A stretch of DNA of 41,520 bases from Treponema sp. (GCA_024682655.1 JAIKYZ010000082.1:1-41520), one strand, 5' to 3'. Positions 25,143 through 33,900 are shown, numbered from the stretch's first letter. Program-made: numbers and translations. Notes: a model not told the origin generated them from the letters alone.

Positions 25143-25571
25143 TTATTCGAAATCTTCAAAATTAGAGTGAATATTGATTTTTTTTCTCTCTGATCTTTTA
25201 GCTTTTGATTGAGATCTATTTTTCTTTTGAGAAAAATCAGAAACAGTAAGAATGGACATTGTTTTTTCTGAACTCTGTCTTCTTACCCTGGCCTCGGCTG
25301 ATAATCCACTTGCAGCCGGGGCTTTTTTTATAAGAATATCATTTGCAGAATTAAGATGTAATGAATAATAAATATCCGATTCCTGGCCAAGATATAAAAC
25401 AACCTTTTCCAGATTTTTATAACTCAGACCCGCTTTTTTCTTTCCATCAAGATTAGAAATATCCCTGATTTTTTTTACAAGGATGGCCTCAGTAAACATT
25501 TGTTTTTCTTTAAGGCTTTTTAAGGCCTCAAGTATTTTTTCTTCCAGCAGATTAAGTTCATTTCCATTCAT
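25143..25571 (-). CDS. Small basic protein of unknown function
   Basis: 142 residues, no recognised family. Residues 1-85 look globular, with helices and a KKAGLSYKNLEKVVLYLG stretch that could be winged-helix-like. The C-terminal 50 residues are low in hydrophobics and rich in Lys, Arg and Ser (KKNRSQSKAKRSERKK), probably disordered and nucleic-acid-binding. There is no signal peptide. It converges on the YhhN gene with 1 bp between stop codons. The start at 25571 is preceded by GGAGGCTTC. It is real-looking because of that ribosome-binding site and normal codon use. Confidence 0.65.
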   Translation of the reverse strand: MNGNELNLLEEKILEALKSLKEKQMFTEAILVKKIRDISNLDGKKKAGLSYKNLEKVVLYLGQESDIYYSLHLNSANDILIKKAPAASGLSAEARVRRQSSEKTMSILTVSDFSQKKNRSQSKAKRSERKKINIHSNFEDFE

Positions 25572-25712
25572 AATTATTTGAAGCCTCCTCTATTTACTAA
25601 AATATACTGATAAATTCTGCTACTTCAAATAAAAAAATAAATTTTTAAATATTTAAACAAATTCCAAAATTCAGATTGACGGATTTTTCTGCTAATAGTA
25701 TTATATAAAAGT

Positions 25713-25790
25713 ACACTATATATAGCGTTTTTTTTCTTGAAAAAATTATAAAAAACACTATTGACAAAAAGAATATAGTGTGAATTTAAA
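25713..25790 (+). promoter_or_regulatory. nrdD promoter with two NrdR-type boxes
   Basis: ACACTATATATAGCGT (25713-25728) closely matches the NrdR box (acaCwAtATaTwGtgt). A second, half-conserved box ends ATATAGTGTG (25766-25781). Box starts are 53 bp apart, close to five helical turns. TTGACA (25761-25766) and TTTAAA (25785-25790) form a likely promoter with the second box between them. NrdR with ATP/dATP represses ribonucleotide reductase genes, so this placement makes sense. Confidence 0.7.
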
Positions 25791-25825
25791 ATTCAATACT
25801 TATATATCAAATTGGGTGGGTTTTT

Positions 25826-27988
25826 ATGAAAATTATTAAACGTAATGGTGAAGAAGCAATTTTCGATGTACAAAAAATTATCAATGCTATCGAAAAGGCA
25901 AATGCTGCAGTTCCAGAAACAGACCGCATTTCAGAGGCTTATATTCAGGCCGTATCAGCAAAAGTAAAAGATGCTTGTTACGCAAGTAAAGTTGAAATGA
26001 ACGTAGAAGCAATTCAGGATCTTGTTGAAACAGAATTAATGCGCATTGGAGCCTTTCACATTGCCCGTGCTTACATCACTTATCGTTACCGTCACGCACT
26101 TATGCGTAAACAAAATTCTACAGACCAGCAGATTCTTTCTTTACTTGAATGTGCCAACGAAGAAGTAAAACAGGAAAATTCAAATAAAAACGCTACAGTT
26201 GTTTCTGTTCAGCGTGATTATATGGCTGGTGAAGTTTCTAAAGATATCACACGCCGTTTTCTTTTAGATGAAGACATTGTAAATGCTCATAACGAAGGAA
26301 TTATCCACTTCCACGATGCAGATTACTTTGCTCAGCACATGCACAACTGTGACCTTGTAAACCTGGAAGATATGTTACAGAACGGTACTGTAATTTCTGG
26401 AACAAAAATCGATACTCCTCACTCTTTCTCTACAGCTTGTAATATTGCAACACAGATTATTGCACAGGTTGCCTCAAGTCAGTACGGTGGACAGTCAATT
26501 TCTTTGACTCACCTTGCTCCTTTTGTAGACGTTAGCCGTAAAAAGTTAATAAGAGAACTCAATAAAACTGTTGAGGAAACAGGAGTTACTTTTACAAAAG
26601 AACAATTTGACACAATTGTAGAACGCCGTCTTGCAGATGAAATTACTCGTGGTGTTCAGACAATTCAGTATCAGGTTGTAACTCTTATGACAACAAATGG
26701 TCAGTCTCCATTTGTAACAGTATTTATGTACTTAAACGAAGCTCGTAATGAACAGGAAAAAGCTGACCTTGCCCTTATTATTGAAGAAGTACTTAAACAG
26801 CGCTACAAGGGTGTAAGAAATGAAGCAGGCTACTGGGTAACTCCAGCCTTCCCAAAACTTATTTATGTACTTGAACCAGATAACATCGAAGAAGGTTCAA
26901 AATACTATTACCTTACAGAACTAGCTGCAAAATGTACTGCAAAACGTCTTGTACCAGATTATATTTCAGAAAAGAAAATGTTCGAACTTAAGGAAGGAAA
27001 CTGCTATACCTGTATGGGCTGCCGTTCATTCCTTACAGTTTACCGCGACGAAACTGGAAAACCAAAGTTCTACGGTCGTTTCAACCAGGGTGTTGTAACT
27101 CTCAACCTTGTAGATATTGCCTGTTCAAGTGGCCGTGACATTGATAAATTCTGGAAGATTTTTGATGAACGCTTAAATATCTGTTACAGAGCCCTTATGG
27201 CCCGTCACAATCGTCTTATGGGAACTCCATCTGACGTTGCCCCAATTCTCTGGCAGAATGGTGCACTTGCCCGCCTAAAGAAGGGTGAAACAATCGATAA
27301 ACTTTTATTCGGTGGATATTCAACAATTTCTTTGGGATATGCAGGTCTTTGTGAATGTGTTCGTTATATGACTGGTAAACCTCATACAGACCCTTCTGCA
27401 ACTCCATTTGCTCTTGAAATTATGAGACATTTAAACGATGCATGTAAAGAATGGAAAGCAAAAGAAAATATGGACTTCTCACTTTATGGAACTCCACTCG
27501 AATCAACAACTTACAAATTTGCAAAGTGTTTAAAGAGACGTTTTGGTGAAATTCCGGGGGTTACAGACAGAAATTACATTACAAACAGCTATCACGTTCA
27601 CGTAACAGAAGATATTGATGCTTTCTCTAAACTTACTTTTGAAAGCCAGTTCCAGGAACTTAGTCCAGGTGGTGCAATTTCTTACGTAGAAGTTCCAAAT
27701 ATGGAAAACAATATTCCAGCAGTTATGGCTCTTCTTAAACATATTTACGAAAATATTATGTATGCAGAGTTAAATACAAAATCTGACTGCTGCCAATGTT
27801 GTGGTTATACAGGCGAAATTCAGGTAGTTGAAGATGAAGACGGTAAATTAATCTGGAAGTGTCCACAGTGTGGAAATACTGATCAGAGTAAGATGAATGT
27901 TGCCCGAAGAACTTGTGGTTACATTGGAACTCAATTCTGGAATCAGGGTAGAACTCAGGAAATTAAGGAAAGAGTTTTACACCTCTAA
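25826..27988 (+). CDS. nrdD: Anaerobic ribonucleoside-triphosphate reductase
   Basis: 720 residues. Residues 1-95 are an ATP-cone (MKIIKRNGEEAIFDVQKI) for allosteric control. The central part has HNEGIIHFHDADYF and GNCYTCMGCRSF with active-site cysteines. Near the C-terminus, CCQCCGYTGE and WKCPQCGN form a zinc site. RRTCGYIGTQFW carries the glycyl radical at Gly698. The enzyme makes deoxynucleotides without oxygen and needs activation by the radical-SAM protein encoded just downstream. NrdR-type boxes precede the gene. GGGTGGG-type sequence serves as a weak ribosome-binding site. Confidence 0.97.
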   Translation: MKIIKRNGEEAIFDVQKIINAIEKANAAVPETDRISEAYIQAVSAKVKDACYASKVEMNVEAIQDLVETELMRIGAFHIARAYITYRYRHALMRKQNSTDQQILSLLECANEEVKQENSNKNATVVSVQRDYMAGEVSKDITRRFLLDEDIVNAHNEGIIHFHDADYFAQHMHNCDLVNLEDMLQNGTVISGTKIDTPHSFSTACNIATQIIAQVASSQYGGQSISLTHLAPFVDVSRKKLIRELNKTVEETGVTFTKEQFDTIVERRLADEITRGVQTIQYQVVTLMTTNGQSPFVTVFMYLNEARNEQEKADLALIIEEVLKQRYKGVRNEAGYWVTPAFPKLIYVLEPDNIEEGSKYYYLTELAAKCTAKRLVPDYISEKKMFELKEGNCYTCMGCRSFLTVYRDETGKPKFYGRFNQGVVTLNLVDIACSSGRDIDKFWKIFDERLNICYRALMARHNRLMGTPSDVAPILWQNGALARLKKGETIDKLLFGGYSTISLGYAGLCECVRYMTGKPHTDPSATPFALEIMRHLNDACKEWKAKENMDFSLYGTPLESTTYKFAKCLKRRFGEIPGVTDRNYITNSYHVHVTEDIDAFSKLTFESQFQELSPGGAISYVEVPNMENNIPAVMALLKHIYENIMYAELNTKSDCCQCCGYTGEIQVVEDEDGKLIWKCPQCGNTDQSKMNVARRTCGYIGTQFWNQGRTQEIKERVLHL

Positions 27989-28009
27989 TAAAAATGCAAA
28001 TTTTACAGT

Positions 28010-28038
28010 CCCGTGTTTTATGGCACGGGATTTTTTTT
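28010..28038 (+). terminator. Terminator-like hairpin between nrdD and nrdG
   Basis: CCCGTG (28010-28015) pairs with CACGGG (28024-28029), followed by A and eight T. It lies between the two genes of one functional unit, so partial read-through would give fewer activase than reductase transcripts. Confidence 0.8.
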
Positions 28039-28049
28039 CGGAGACACAG

Positions 28050-28544
28050 ATGTATTATGGAAATATTAAAAGTTTTGATGTAGCAGACGGGCTTGGAGTT
28101 AGAGTTTCGCTTTTTGTGAGTGGATGCAGAAACTGCTGTCCAGGATGTTTTAACGAGGCTACCTGGGATTTTAATTATGGCCAGGAATTTACAAAAGAGA
28201 CAGAAGATAAAATCCTTGAACTCTTAAAACCCTCTCACATTCAGGGCTTTTCTTTACTGGGCGGAGAACCCTTTGAAGAAGAAAATCAGGAAGTTCTGGC
28301 CCCTTTTCTTGAAAGAATTAAAACAAGCTATCCAAATAAAGACATCTGGTGCTGGACCGGCTATATTTTGGAAAAAGACCTGCTCCAAGGTGGCCGAAAA
28401 AATACTCCATACACAAAAAGAATGCTTTCCTGCATAGATACACTAATAGACGGGCCTTTTATTCAAAGCCAGAAAAATCTTATGTTAGAATTCCGAGGTT
28501 CTGAAAATCAAAGAATCTTAAAACTTAGGGAAATGGGCTTGTAA
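28050..28544 (+). CDS. nrdG: Anaerobic ribonucleotide reductase activating protein (radical SAM)
   Basis: 164 residues from the ATG at 28050, with GGAG seven bases upstream; longer in-frame readings run back into nrdD and are not credible. The radical SAM motif is Cx3Cx2C in SGCRNCCPGCFN. LLGGEPFEEEN is the G-G-E-P SAM-binding motif, and DTLIDGPFI is typical of NrdG. It uses SAM and a 4Fe-4S cluster to create the glycyl radical of NrdD. It starts 61 bp after nrdD across a terminator-like hairpin. Confidence 0.95.
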   Translation: MYYGNIKSFDVADGLGVRVSLFVSGCRNCCPGCFNEATWDFNYGQEFTKETEDKILELLKPSHIQGFSLLGGEPFEEENQEVLAPFLERIKTSYPNKDIWCWTGYILEKDLLQGGRKNTPYTKRMLSCIDTLIDGPFIQSQKNLMLEFRGSENQRILKLREMGL

Positions 28545-28554
28545 TAAATTCAGA

Positions 28555-30705
28555 TTAAATATTACCTTCTGCAATCTGTCGTCTATAATATTCCAGGAAT
28601 ACTTCTTGAGACATAGGAGCCTTAAAATAATAGCCCTGAATCATATCGCAGTTGTAGTTTCTTAAGTAATCTAACTGTTCTTTTGTTTCTACGCCTTCTG
28701 CAACAACCATAAGCTCTTTTAAGTGGGCTAATTCCAGAATATGGCGCAAAAGTTCATTTCCACCAGGTTCACCAATATAATCAATAAGAGATTTATCCAG
28801 TTTCAATTCATCAAAGGGAAGAATATTAAGGATTTCCATAGAGGAAAGTCCACTTCCAAAATCATCCATATGAATTTTAAAGCCTACTTCTTTTAAATTC
28901 TGAGACAATTCTTTTATCTGTTTATTTTTTGTAGAACTTGTTTCTGTAATTTCAAGAGGTATATATTCAATTGGAATTCCTCTTTCCTGAATAATTGCCT
29001 TATATCTTTCAATCATTCCTTTATGGTAGAGGGAATTTCTAGAAAGATTTACAGAAATAGGAACAATCTTTAAACCTTCATCCATAATAAATTTTACAGT
29101 ATCGCAAACTTTTGTAAAAACAAATTCATCAAGTCTTACAATTAAACCGTCATTTTCAAATACATAAATAAATTCAGAAGGAGCAATAACTCCATCATCT
29201 TTTACCCAGCGAACCAAAGCTTCTGCCCCAACCATTTTTTCTGTAAATGAATCAAATTTTGGCTGAAACCAAACCTTAAACTGATTTGTTTTAATTGCAT
29301 TTTCAAAGGCAGATTCAAACATCTGTTCCTTTATTAATTTCTTTGCAAAATTACCATTATAAGATTCGACCACCTTATCGTAATTATGAAGAACAGACTT
29401 AGCAGCCTGCAAAGCACGGTCACAAATTAAATTTACAGGAAGGCTTTTATCTACATCACCATAAAAACCATACTTTACAACAACATTTTTTATTGGAGCA
29501 TTGTTTATTGCAATTGCAGTCTGATTCTTAAGATATTCTTTTCCCTGATTATTTTCTGAAGGGAAAACAGTAACAAACTGGTCTCCACCGTACCTTGCAC
29601 TAATTCCCTTTGGTCCCCTTTCTTCAAATTCCTTAGCAAAATATTTTAAAAACTCATCACACTTTTCTTTTCCGTACACACTATTTAAGAACTTAAAGTG
29701 TTCAATATCTGCAACTAGAACATCGTAAGAAGAATAAGCATGATCTTTAAAGAGTTTTTCTACAGTTGTATAGAAAGCATCTCTAGAAAGAATACCAGTC
29801 AGAGGATCATGTTTTATCATATGGTAAACAATGGCATTTTCAATCTGACTAAAAATTACAAGACCATTTACAACAAAAAATAAAAGAATAACAATAAGAA
29901 ATTCAAGTAAGCTATCTCTTAAATTAAACCATCCATCAACAGGTTCAACAGCCAGATACCAGTCATCACCTGGAAGTTCAATCTTAACAACAACATTTTC
30001 TGAAATAGATTTATTTACGTTTGAATATATATAACCATTTTCATCACTAATATTGTATTCATCAAAATCTTTCCATACTGCAAAATGATAATTGTTTAAT
30101 GAAGGATATAAACTTGTTGTTACATTTCTTTTAAATACTTCCCAGTTTACAACAGCAATTGAAAAACCTCTGAATTTTCTGTCAGTAAAAGCAGGATTTC
30201 TTATGATAAGACCAGTACCACCTTCAATCAGATTCAAAGGGCCTGCTACAATTATACTTTGCTCTTCAATAGCTCTCAGGGCATCTTTCTGCTGTTCAGG
30301 ATCGTTTAACATATCAAAACCGATAGTTGATTCATAAACTGACTTGGGATAAGCTCTGGAAACAATTCCATTTGGAGCAAGATACAAAGACCCCATTGTT
30401 TTTATATCACGGATTAATATTTCACCAAGAACTTCAAAATCTCTATAAAATACATCATCATACTTTATATATAAATTTTTAAGGACCCCTGTAGAATCAA
30501 TACTTTTATTCAATTCAACAGTAATATTTGTCTTGATACTTTCAGCAAAAAGTTTTGCTGCATCTTCTTTTTCATTAATTATACGTTGTCGAATAGAAAT
30601 CAAAACAAAGTTAGCAACTACAAGACTAATCATTCCAACAATAGTTATGAGGCCTTTTTGAGTTCGAGACATTTTAATTTTGCTACCATTTTTTCTATTA
30701 ATCAT
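28555..30705 (-). CDS. CHASE-GGDEF-EAL cyclic-di-GMP protein, probably a phosphodiesterase
   Basis: 716 residues from the ATG at 30705, which follows AGAGAG; an ATG nine codons upstream has no well-spaced site. A membrane helix near 20-40 is followed by a periplasmic CHASE-like sensor (SLYLAPNGIVSRAYPKS, IVAGPLNLIEGGTGLIIRNP) and a second helix near 265-285. The GGDEF domain reads RYGGDQF, so the catalytic Glu is Gln and cyclase activity is doubtful. The EAL domain is complete: AEALVRW, EITET, MDDFGSG, LKLD and AEGVET. The likely net activity is cyclic-di-GMP hydrolysis gated by an external signal, with the degenerate GGDEF binding GTP. It is the leftward neighbour of the iteron array. Confidence 0.92.
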   Translation of the reverse strand: MINRKNGSKIKMSRTQKGLITIVGMISLVVANFVLISIRQRIINEKEDAAKLFAESIKTNITVELNKSIDSTGVLKNLYIKYDDVFYRDFEVLGEILIRDIKTMGSLYLAPNGIVSRAYPKSVYESTIGFDMLNDPEQQKDALRAIEEQSIIVAGPLNLIEGGTGLIIRNPAFTDRKFRGFSIAVVNWEVFKRNVTTSLYPSLNNYHFAVWKDFDEYNISDENGYIYSNVNKSISENVVVKIELPGDDWYLAVEPVDGWFNLRDSLLEFLIVILLFFVVNGLVIFSQIENAIVYHMIKHDPLTGILSRDAFYTTVEKLFKDHAYSSYDVLVADIEHFKFLNSVYGKEKCDEFLKYFAKEFEERGPKGISARYGGDQFVTVFPSENNQGKEYLKNQTAIAINNAPIKNVVVKYGFYGDVDKSLPVNLICDRALQAAKSVLHNYDKVVESYNGNFAKKLIKEQMFESAFENAIKTNQFKVWFQPKFDSFTEKMVGAEALVRWVKDDGVIAPSEFIYVFENDGLIVRLDEFVFTKVCDTVKFIMDEGLKIVPISVNLSRNSLYHKGMIERYKAIIQERGIPIEYIPLEITETSSTKNKQIKELSQNLKEVGFKIHMDDFGSGLSSMEILNILPFDELKLDKSLIDYIGEPGGNELLRHILELAHLKELMVVAEGVETKEQLDYLRNYNCDMIQGYYFKAPMSQEVFLEYYRRQIAEGNI

Positions 30706-30779
30706 AAGCACTCTCTTTATCTTATTAATCATATCCTATAATTTCCGATTTTGTTATTGACTTTCATTTTTAACAAATA

Positions 30780-30788
30780 ATTATAGCA
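30780..30788 (-). promoter_or_regulatory. Extended -10 promoter of the GGDEF-EAL gene
   Basis: TGCTATAAT on the minus strand (TATAAT at 30785-30780) with no strong -35 at 17 bp. It lies 50 bp from the first iteron, so initiator bound to the array could affect it. Confidence 0.45.
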
Positions 30789-30837
30789 CAATTTCTAAAC
30801 AATATAGTCTATCAAATTTGTAAAGAGAAAAAAAATA

Positions 30838-31315
30838 CGACTACTAATATCCACCTGAACTAAAAGCTTTAGGGTTATGACTACCAATATCCACTGTTTA
30901 AATTTATAGACAGAATTTTGAATGACTACCAAAGTCCATTTTTCAATTTGTATGAATTTTTAAACACTTTCTTTGGACTTAGGTAGTCGTAAACTATCCT
31001 TTTTTGGGATTTTTGGACTTAAGTAGTCGTTAGTCTATGGACTTTGGTAGTCGACTACTAATATCCACCCTTCCCTACCCTAAAAAGGTGATTGGCCGTC
31101 TAAAAAATTCAAAAGAACTACCAAGGTCCACAAATTCTGTCTACAAAGTTCGGAAAGCAGAAAAGACTACCAATATCCACCTTAATATGTTTAAAATTTT
31201 AAACTGTGGATTTAGGTAGTCGTAGAAAAGATGGACTTTAGTAGTCGTAATTTCTAATAGTAGAGATAATAAAGTTAAATACAGGGATTTTGATTTTCTT
31301 GGATATTGGTAGTCG
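30838..31315. repeat. Iteron array 1: twelve copies in +++---+++--- order
   Basis: Consensus GACTAC-Y-N-A-W-R-TCCAC. Plus copies start at 30838, 30878, 30923; minus copies 30974-30989, 31014-31029, 31038-31053; plus copies 31052, 31116, 31164; minus copies 31207-31222, 31232-31247, 31300-31315. The sixth and seventh meet back to back at GTCGAC (31050-31055). Spacing is irregular. The array lies just past the stop of the Rep gene, so it is the likely initiator-binding part of a replication origin. TATCCAC in several copies also resembles part of a DnaA box. Confidence 0.88.
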
Positions 31316-31325
31316 TAAGTCCAGC

Positions 31326-32303
31326 CTACTCCAGACCCATTTCTTTTAATTTTTCAAGAATTCTATAATTATTCAGATCTCCAAAATCAAATGGGAGTTC
31401 CTGCTGTCTATTAATTATTTCTTCAGCTTCGGCCCACTCTTTTGGATATTTTTCTTTGTAATAATTGACTTCCAGTAATTCAGAATTTATTTCTTCTTTT
31501 TCGTCTATTTCTTCTTGAGAATCAGTATTTGCAATCTTAAGGATTTCAGTTTGAACGCAGGTAAAATTAAAGGCAACAGTTTTATGATTTTCCATTACCT
31601 TTTGATATGATATCTGGAAATTCTTATTTACACTGTTTAATTCCTCCAGAGGATTCTTTATTACCTTTGTGATGAAATTATTCATTCTGTCTTTATAGGC
31701 ATCTTTGTCAATTTTGAACATTGTTTTTATTGCATCAACATTCAGAGTAAAAGTCCAGGTATTTGCAGCGTTTCCATAACGGCCTTTCATGTTGTAATAA
31801 GAATTAGCAATTTCAAAAAATCTTAAAGCATAAAAAGACTGCAGTTCTCCAATAGTTTTAATATTCATTGCAGAAAACTGTTTTATCTCTTTCCACTCAA
31901 TAATTGCCATTCCAATCTGCTGATTAAATTCAAGTTCAATAAGATCTTTTTCCTTGTCGTAAGAAGCATAAGAAAACCAGGTATAGGCTTTATATTTTTC
32001 TTCAGTATTTTCAACCTGAATTACCGAAGTTGATAATTCTTCTACAGCTCTTTTTACCTGTTTATAGGTATTTGCACCTTTTGAGATTCCTAATTTATTG
32101 ATTGCTTCAGAAATAGAAAAAGTAGATTTAAAATGATGTAGTTTTATATTTTCATTTAAGGTGTTTTCTGGATAGTGATCTATTTTTAAAATACAATAAG
32201 CTATTAATTTTCTTGCTAATGGACTACAAGTATAAATTCCACGACTTATGGCATTAGACTGAATAACTATTTCTTTGTCTTTTATAGCCGTTAATTTGTT
32301 CAT
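31326..32303 (-). CDS. Plasmid replication initiator, Rep_3 family
   Basis: 325 residues. The N-terminal IVIQSNAISRGIYTCSPLARKLIAYCI matches the opening of Rep_3/RepB-type initiators (L-s-x-x-x-r-K-L-x-x-x-x-I). A first winged helix is followed by FYALRFFEIANSYYN and WTFTLNVDAIKTMFKI, the A/Y-x-R-x-Y/F-E region and second winged helix that binds iterons. The C-terminal 60 residues are acidic and probably loosely ordered. The protein would bind the flanking GACTAC...TCCAC repeats to open the origin and, as a dimer, repress its own gene. Start at 32303 has AGGGA upstream. Confidence 0.92.
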   Translation of the reverse strand: MNKLTAIKDKEIVIQSNAISRGIYTCSPLARKLIAYCILKIDHYPENTLNENIKLHHFKSTFSISEAINKLGISKGANTYKQVKRAVEELSTSVIQVENTEEKYKAYTWFSYASYDKEKDLIELEFNQQIGMAIIEWKEIKQFSAMNIKTIGELQSFYALRFFEIANSYYNMKGRYGNAANTWTFTLNVDAIKTMFKIDKDAYKDRMNNFITKVIKNPLEELNSVNKNFQISYQKVMENHKTVAFNFTCVQTEILKIANTDSQEEIDEKEEINSELLEVNYYKEKYPKEWAEAEEIINRQQELPFDFGDLNNYRILEKLKEMGLE

Positions 32304-32370
32304 TTTCCCTGTAATCCTAATTTTAAATTTCTTTTTTGGTGGAAGGAATTTTATAAATTTAATTAATTAT

Positions 32371-32398
32371 TATTTAACAGCGCTGTAAGTCTTTGTAA
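32371..32398 (-). promoter_or_regulatory. rep promoter with a palindromic operator
   Basis: On the minus strand TTACAA (32398-32393), 16 bp, TAAATA (32376-32371). The perfect 10-bp palindrome ACAGCGCTGT (32377-32386) lies in the spacer directly next to the -10. A plausible autorepression site that differs from the iterons. Confidence 0.45.
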
Positions 32399-32422
32399 TA
32401 TAATAAATTAACATCCCCAATT

Positions 32423-32754
32423 GCTACTAAAGTCCACTTTTTCAACTACTAAAGTCCAAAAAGCTGCTACTTTTGTCCACCCTTACGACTACCGACATCC
32501 TTTTTACCGGATAAGAAGTTAATCGACTACTTAGATAATAACATGGGTAGTTGATAAATTCAACTGAAGTGGAAAAATTTATTGATAAGTATATTTTCTG
32601 AAAGGATTTTGTAAACTTTGTTAATTAATTTTTACTTTATTGAGTTTTATTTGTCTAGGATTTTTTTTTGCGACTACTTAAGTCCACCGTAATTTTTGCC
32701 AGATGACTACCAAGGTCCACTATTTTCCTAAAAAAAAGACTACCGAAGTCCACT
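32423..32754 (+). repeat. Iteron array 2, seven plus-strand copies upstream of rep
   Basis: Copies at 32423, 32444, 32466, 32486, 32671, 32704 and 32738, all in plus orientation. The first four are degenerate (for example GCTACTTTTGTCCACC and CGACTACCGACATCC) and the last three are good. A partial copy (CGACTACTTAGATA) starts at 32524. An AT-rich gap of about 150 bp separates the two groups. This could be the incompatibility or handcuffing locus that partners array 1. Confidence 0.82.
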
Positions 32755-32770
32755 AATTGCCCGGTAGTCT
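32731..32770 (-). terminator. parA-operon terminator built from an iteron
   Basis: On the minus strand AGACTACCG (32770-32762) pairs with CGGTAGTCT (32745-32737), followed by seven T. The second arm is the GACTAC half of the iteron at 32738. It lies 23 bp after the stop of the small DNA-binding gene. Confidence 0.85.
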
Positions 32771-32792
32771 TATATCTTAAGAAATTTTATTT

Positions 32793-33116
32793 TTAATCAT
32801 CACTATTCCGTATTTCTACAAGTCCGCCTTTATTTAACCTGTATTTATTTGTCATAACATCATTCATAAGATGGGCCATTGCAATTTCAATTCCCTGGGT
32901 TGTATTTAAATCATGTTCAATAAAAAATTGTTTCCAGGCCTTTCTTGTAGATTCTTTTACCAGCATTGTAAGGTGAACTGGTTTTTCCTGTCTTTCTTCA
33001 ACGAATTTTTCTGCAGGTGGAGTACTTTTTTTTGAAACTCCTGTATTCATTAAATCGCCAAAAACATCTGTATTTCCTGCTAATTCATCGGCTGTGATTG
33101 TTTTTTTAGAAGCCAT
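32793..33116 (-). CDS. Small partition/copy-control DNA-binding protein, ribbon-helix-helix-like
   Basis: 107 residues. Residues 1-45 are polar and probably flexible, as in the N-terminal arms that stimulate ParA ATPase. Residues 46-85 (VHLTMLVKESTRKAWKQFFIEHDLNTTQGIEIAMAHLM) have the strand-helix-helix pattern of MetJ/Arc/CopG dimers. It follows parA by 12 bp and has AGGAGG upstream. This order (ParA then a small partner) is standard for plasmid partition. The partner would bind a centromere; TAGGTATA-type clusters upstream of parA are candidates. Called by pattern and context. Confidence 0.72.
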   Translation of the reverse strand: MASKKTITADELAGNTDVFGDLMNTGVSKKSTPPAEKFVEERQEKPVHLTMLVKESTRKAWKQFFIEHDLNTTQGIEIAMAHLMNDVMTNKYRLNKGGLVEIRNSDD

Positions 33117-33128
33117 TCAGTGTTCCTC

Positions 33129-33887
33129 CTACTTTAAGTCTTTTGCAAGTTCTGCAAGGGTTTCAAGAGTTTCTTTTTTTGTACCGCTGAATTCCTGAAT
33201 TGTGATATGAGCACTCTGGGCTTTTCTATATGCCTGGTCTACTGGAATTACATAAAGTTTATAACCATGGTCTTCCAGAGGTTTGAATTGCTGCAGGATA
33301 ATTGACTGCTGGGCTATACGGTCATCTTTTGCGTTAAATACAATTTTGTTGAAAAGAGGTCTTGGATCATCTTCATCAAGATTGTCGTTTATAAAAGTCT
33401 TAAGTCTGTCATTAAAAATCTGAAGTCCGTCTTTAGAAAATTCATCCAGCTGAAGAACTGCTATGATTTCATTTGTTGCATAAAAAATTGAACGTTCAAA
33501 ATTTCCAAAAGAGGGTGATGTATCAATTACACAGTAGTCATAATTTTTTGCAACTTCTTTTAAGGTCTTTTTGATTTTTCCCTGATTTCCGCCAGCCTTG
33601 TTTTCGCTGTATTCCTTGAGGTCTCCGCCTAATCCTGCTGTAGGAATTATCGAAAGATTTTTGATACTTGAATCAATAAGACAATTTTCTAAAGTACATC
33701 TTCCGTTAAGAAGATCTGCGAATTCATAAGTCATTGTCTGTATTCCAAGCCAGGTTGTTGCGTTGCCCTGAGGGTCTGCATCTATAAAAATTGTCTTTCC
33801 AATTTTTGATAATTCAACGGCTAAAGATACGGCTGTTGAGGTTTTTCCTACCCCACCCTTCTGTAAAGCAACTGTGATGATTTTCAT
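33129..33887 (-). CDS. parA: ParA-family partition ATPase
   Basis: 252 residues from the ATG at 33887, which has AGGAGG immediately upstream; a longer reading frame runs back into the three-hairpin repeat and is rejected. The deviant Walker A is KGGVGKTS with the signature first Lys; FIDADPQGNAT is Walker A', and YCVIDTSPS is Walker B. No N-terminal DNA-binding domain precedes the motif, so it is of the short type, where the partner protein does the repression. It drives segregation of the replicon by forming gradients on the nucleoid. The three-hairpin repeat copy B abuts its ribosome-binding site. Confidence 0.95.
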   Translation of the reverse strand: MKIITVALQKGGVGKTSTAVSLAVELSKIGKTIFIDADPQGNATTWLGIQTMTYEFADLLNGRCTLENCLIDSSIKNLSIIPTAGLGGDLKEYSENKAGGNQGKIKKTLKEVAKNYDYCVIDTSPSFGNFERSIFYATNEIIAVLQLDEFSKDGLQIFNDRLKTFINDNLDEDDPRPLFNKIVFNAKDDRIAQQSIILQQFKPLEDHGYKLYVIPVDQAYRKAQSAHITIQEFSGTKKETLETLAELAKDLK

Positions 33888-33900
33888 AAAAATTCCTCCT

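Noticed and set aside
27897..28049. Longer NrdG start overlapping nrdD
   Set aside because: The extra residues are out-of-frame nrdD sequence; the ATG at 28050 with GGAG begins the normal NrdG N-terminus.
30847..30893. DnaA boxes in array 1
   Set aside because: TATCCAC inside iterons matches only part of TTATNCACA, and is explained by the iteron consensus; noted as resemblance only.
31037..31219. 60-residue plus-strand ORF within the iteron array
   Set aside because: It is made of repeat sequence, has no ribosome-binding site and no recognisable product.
30838..31315. CRISPR array
   Set aside because: Repeats are 16-18 bp, occur on both strands at irregular spacing, and sit beside a Rep gene; no cas genes. 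They are iterons.
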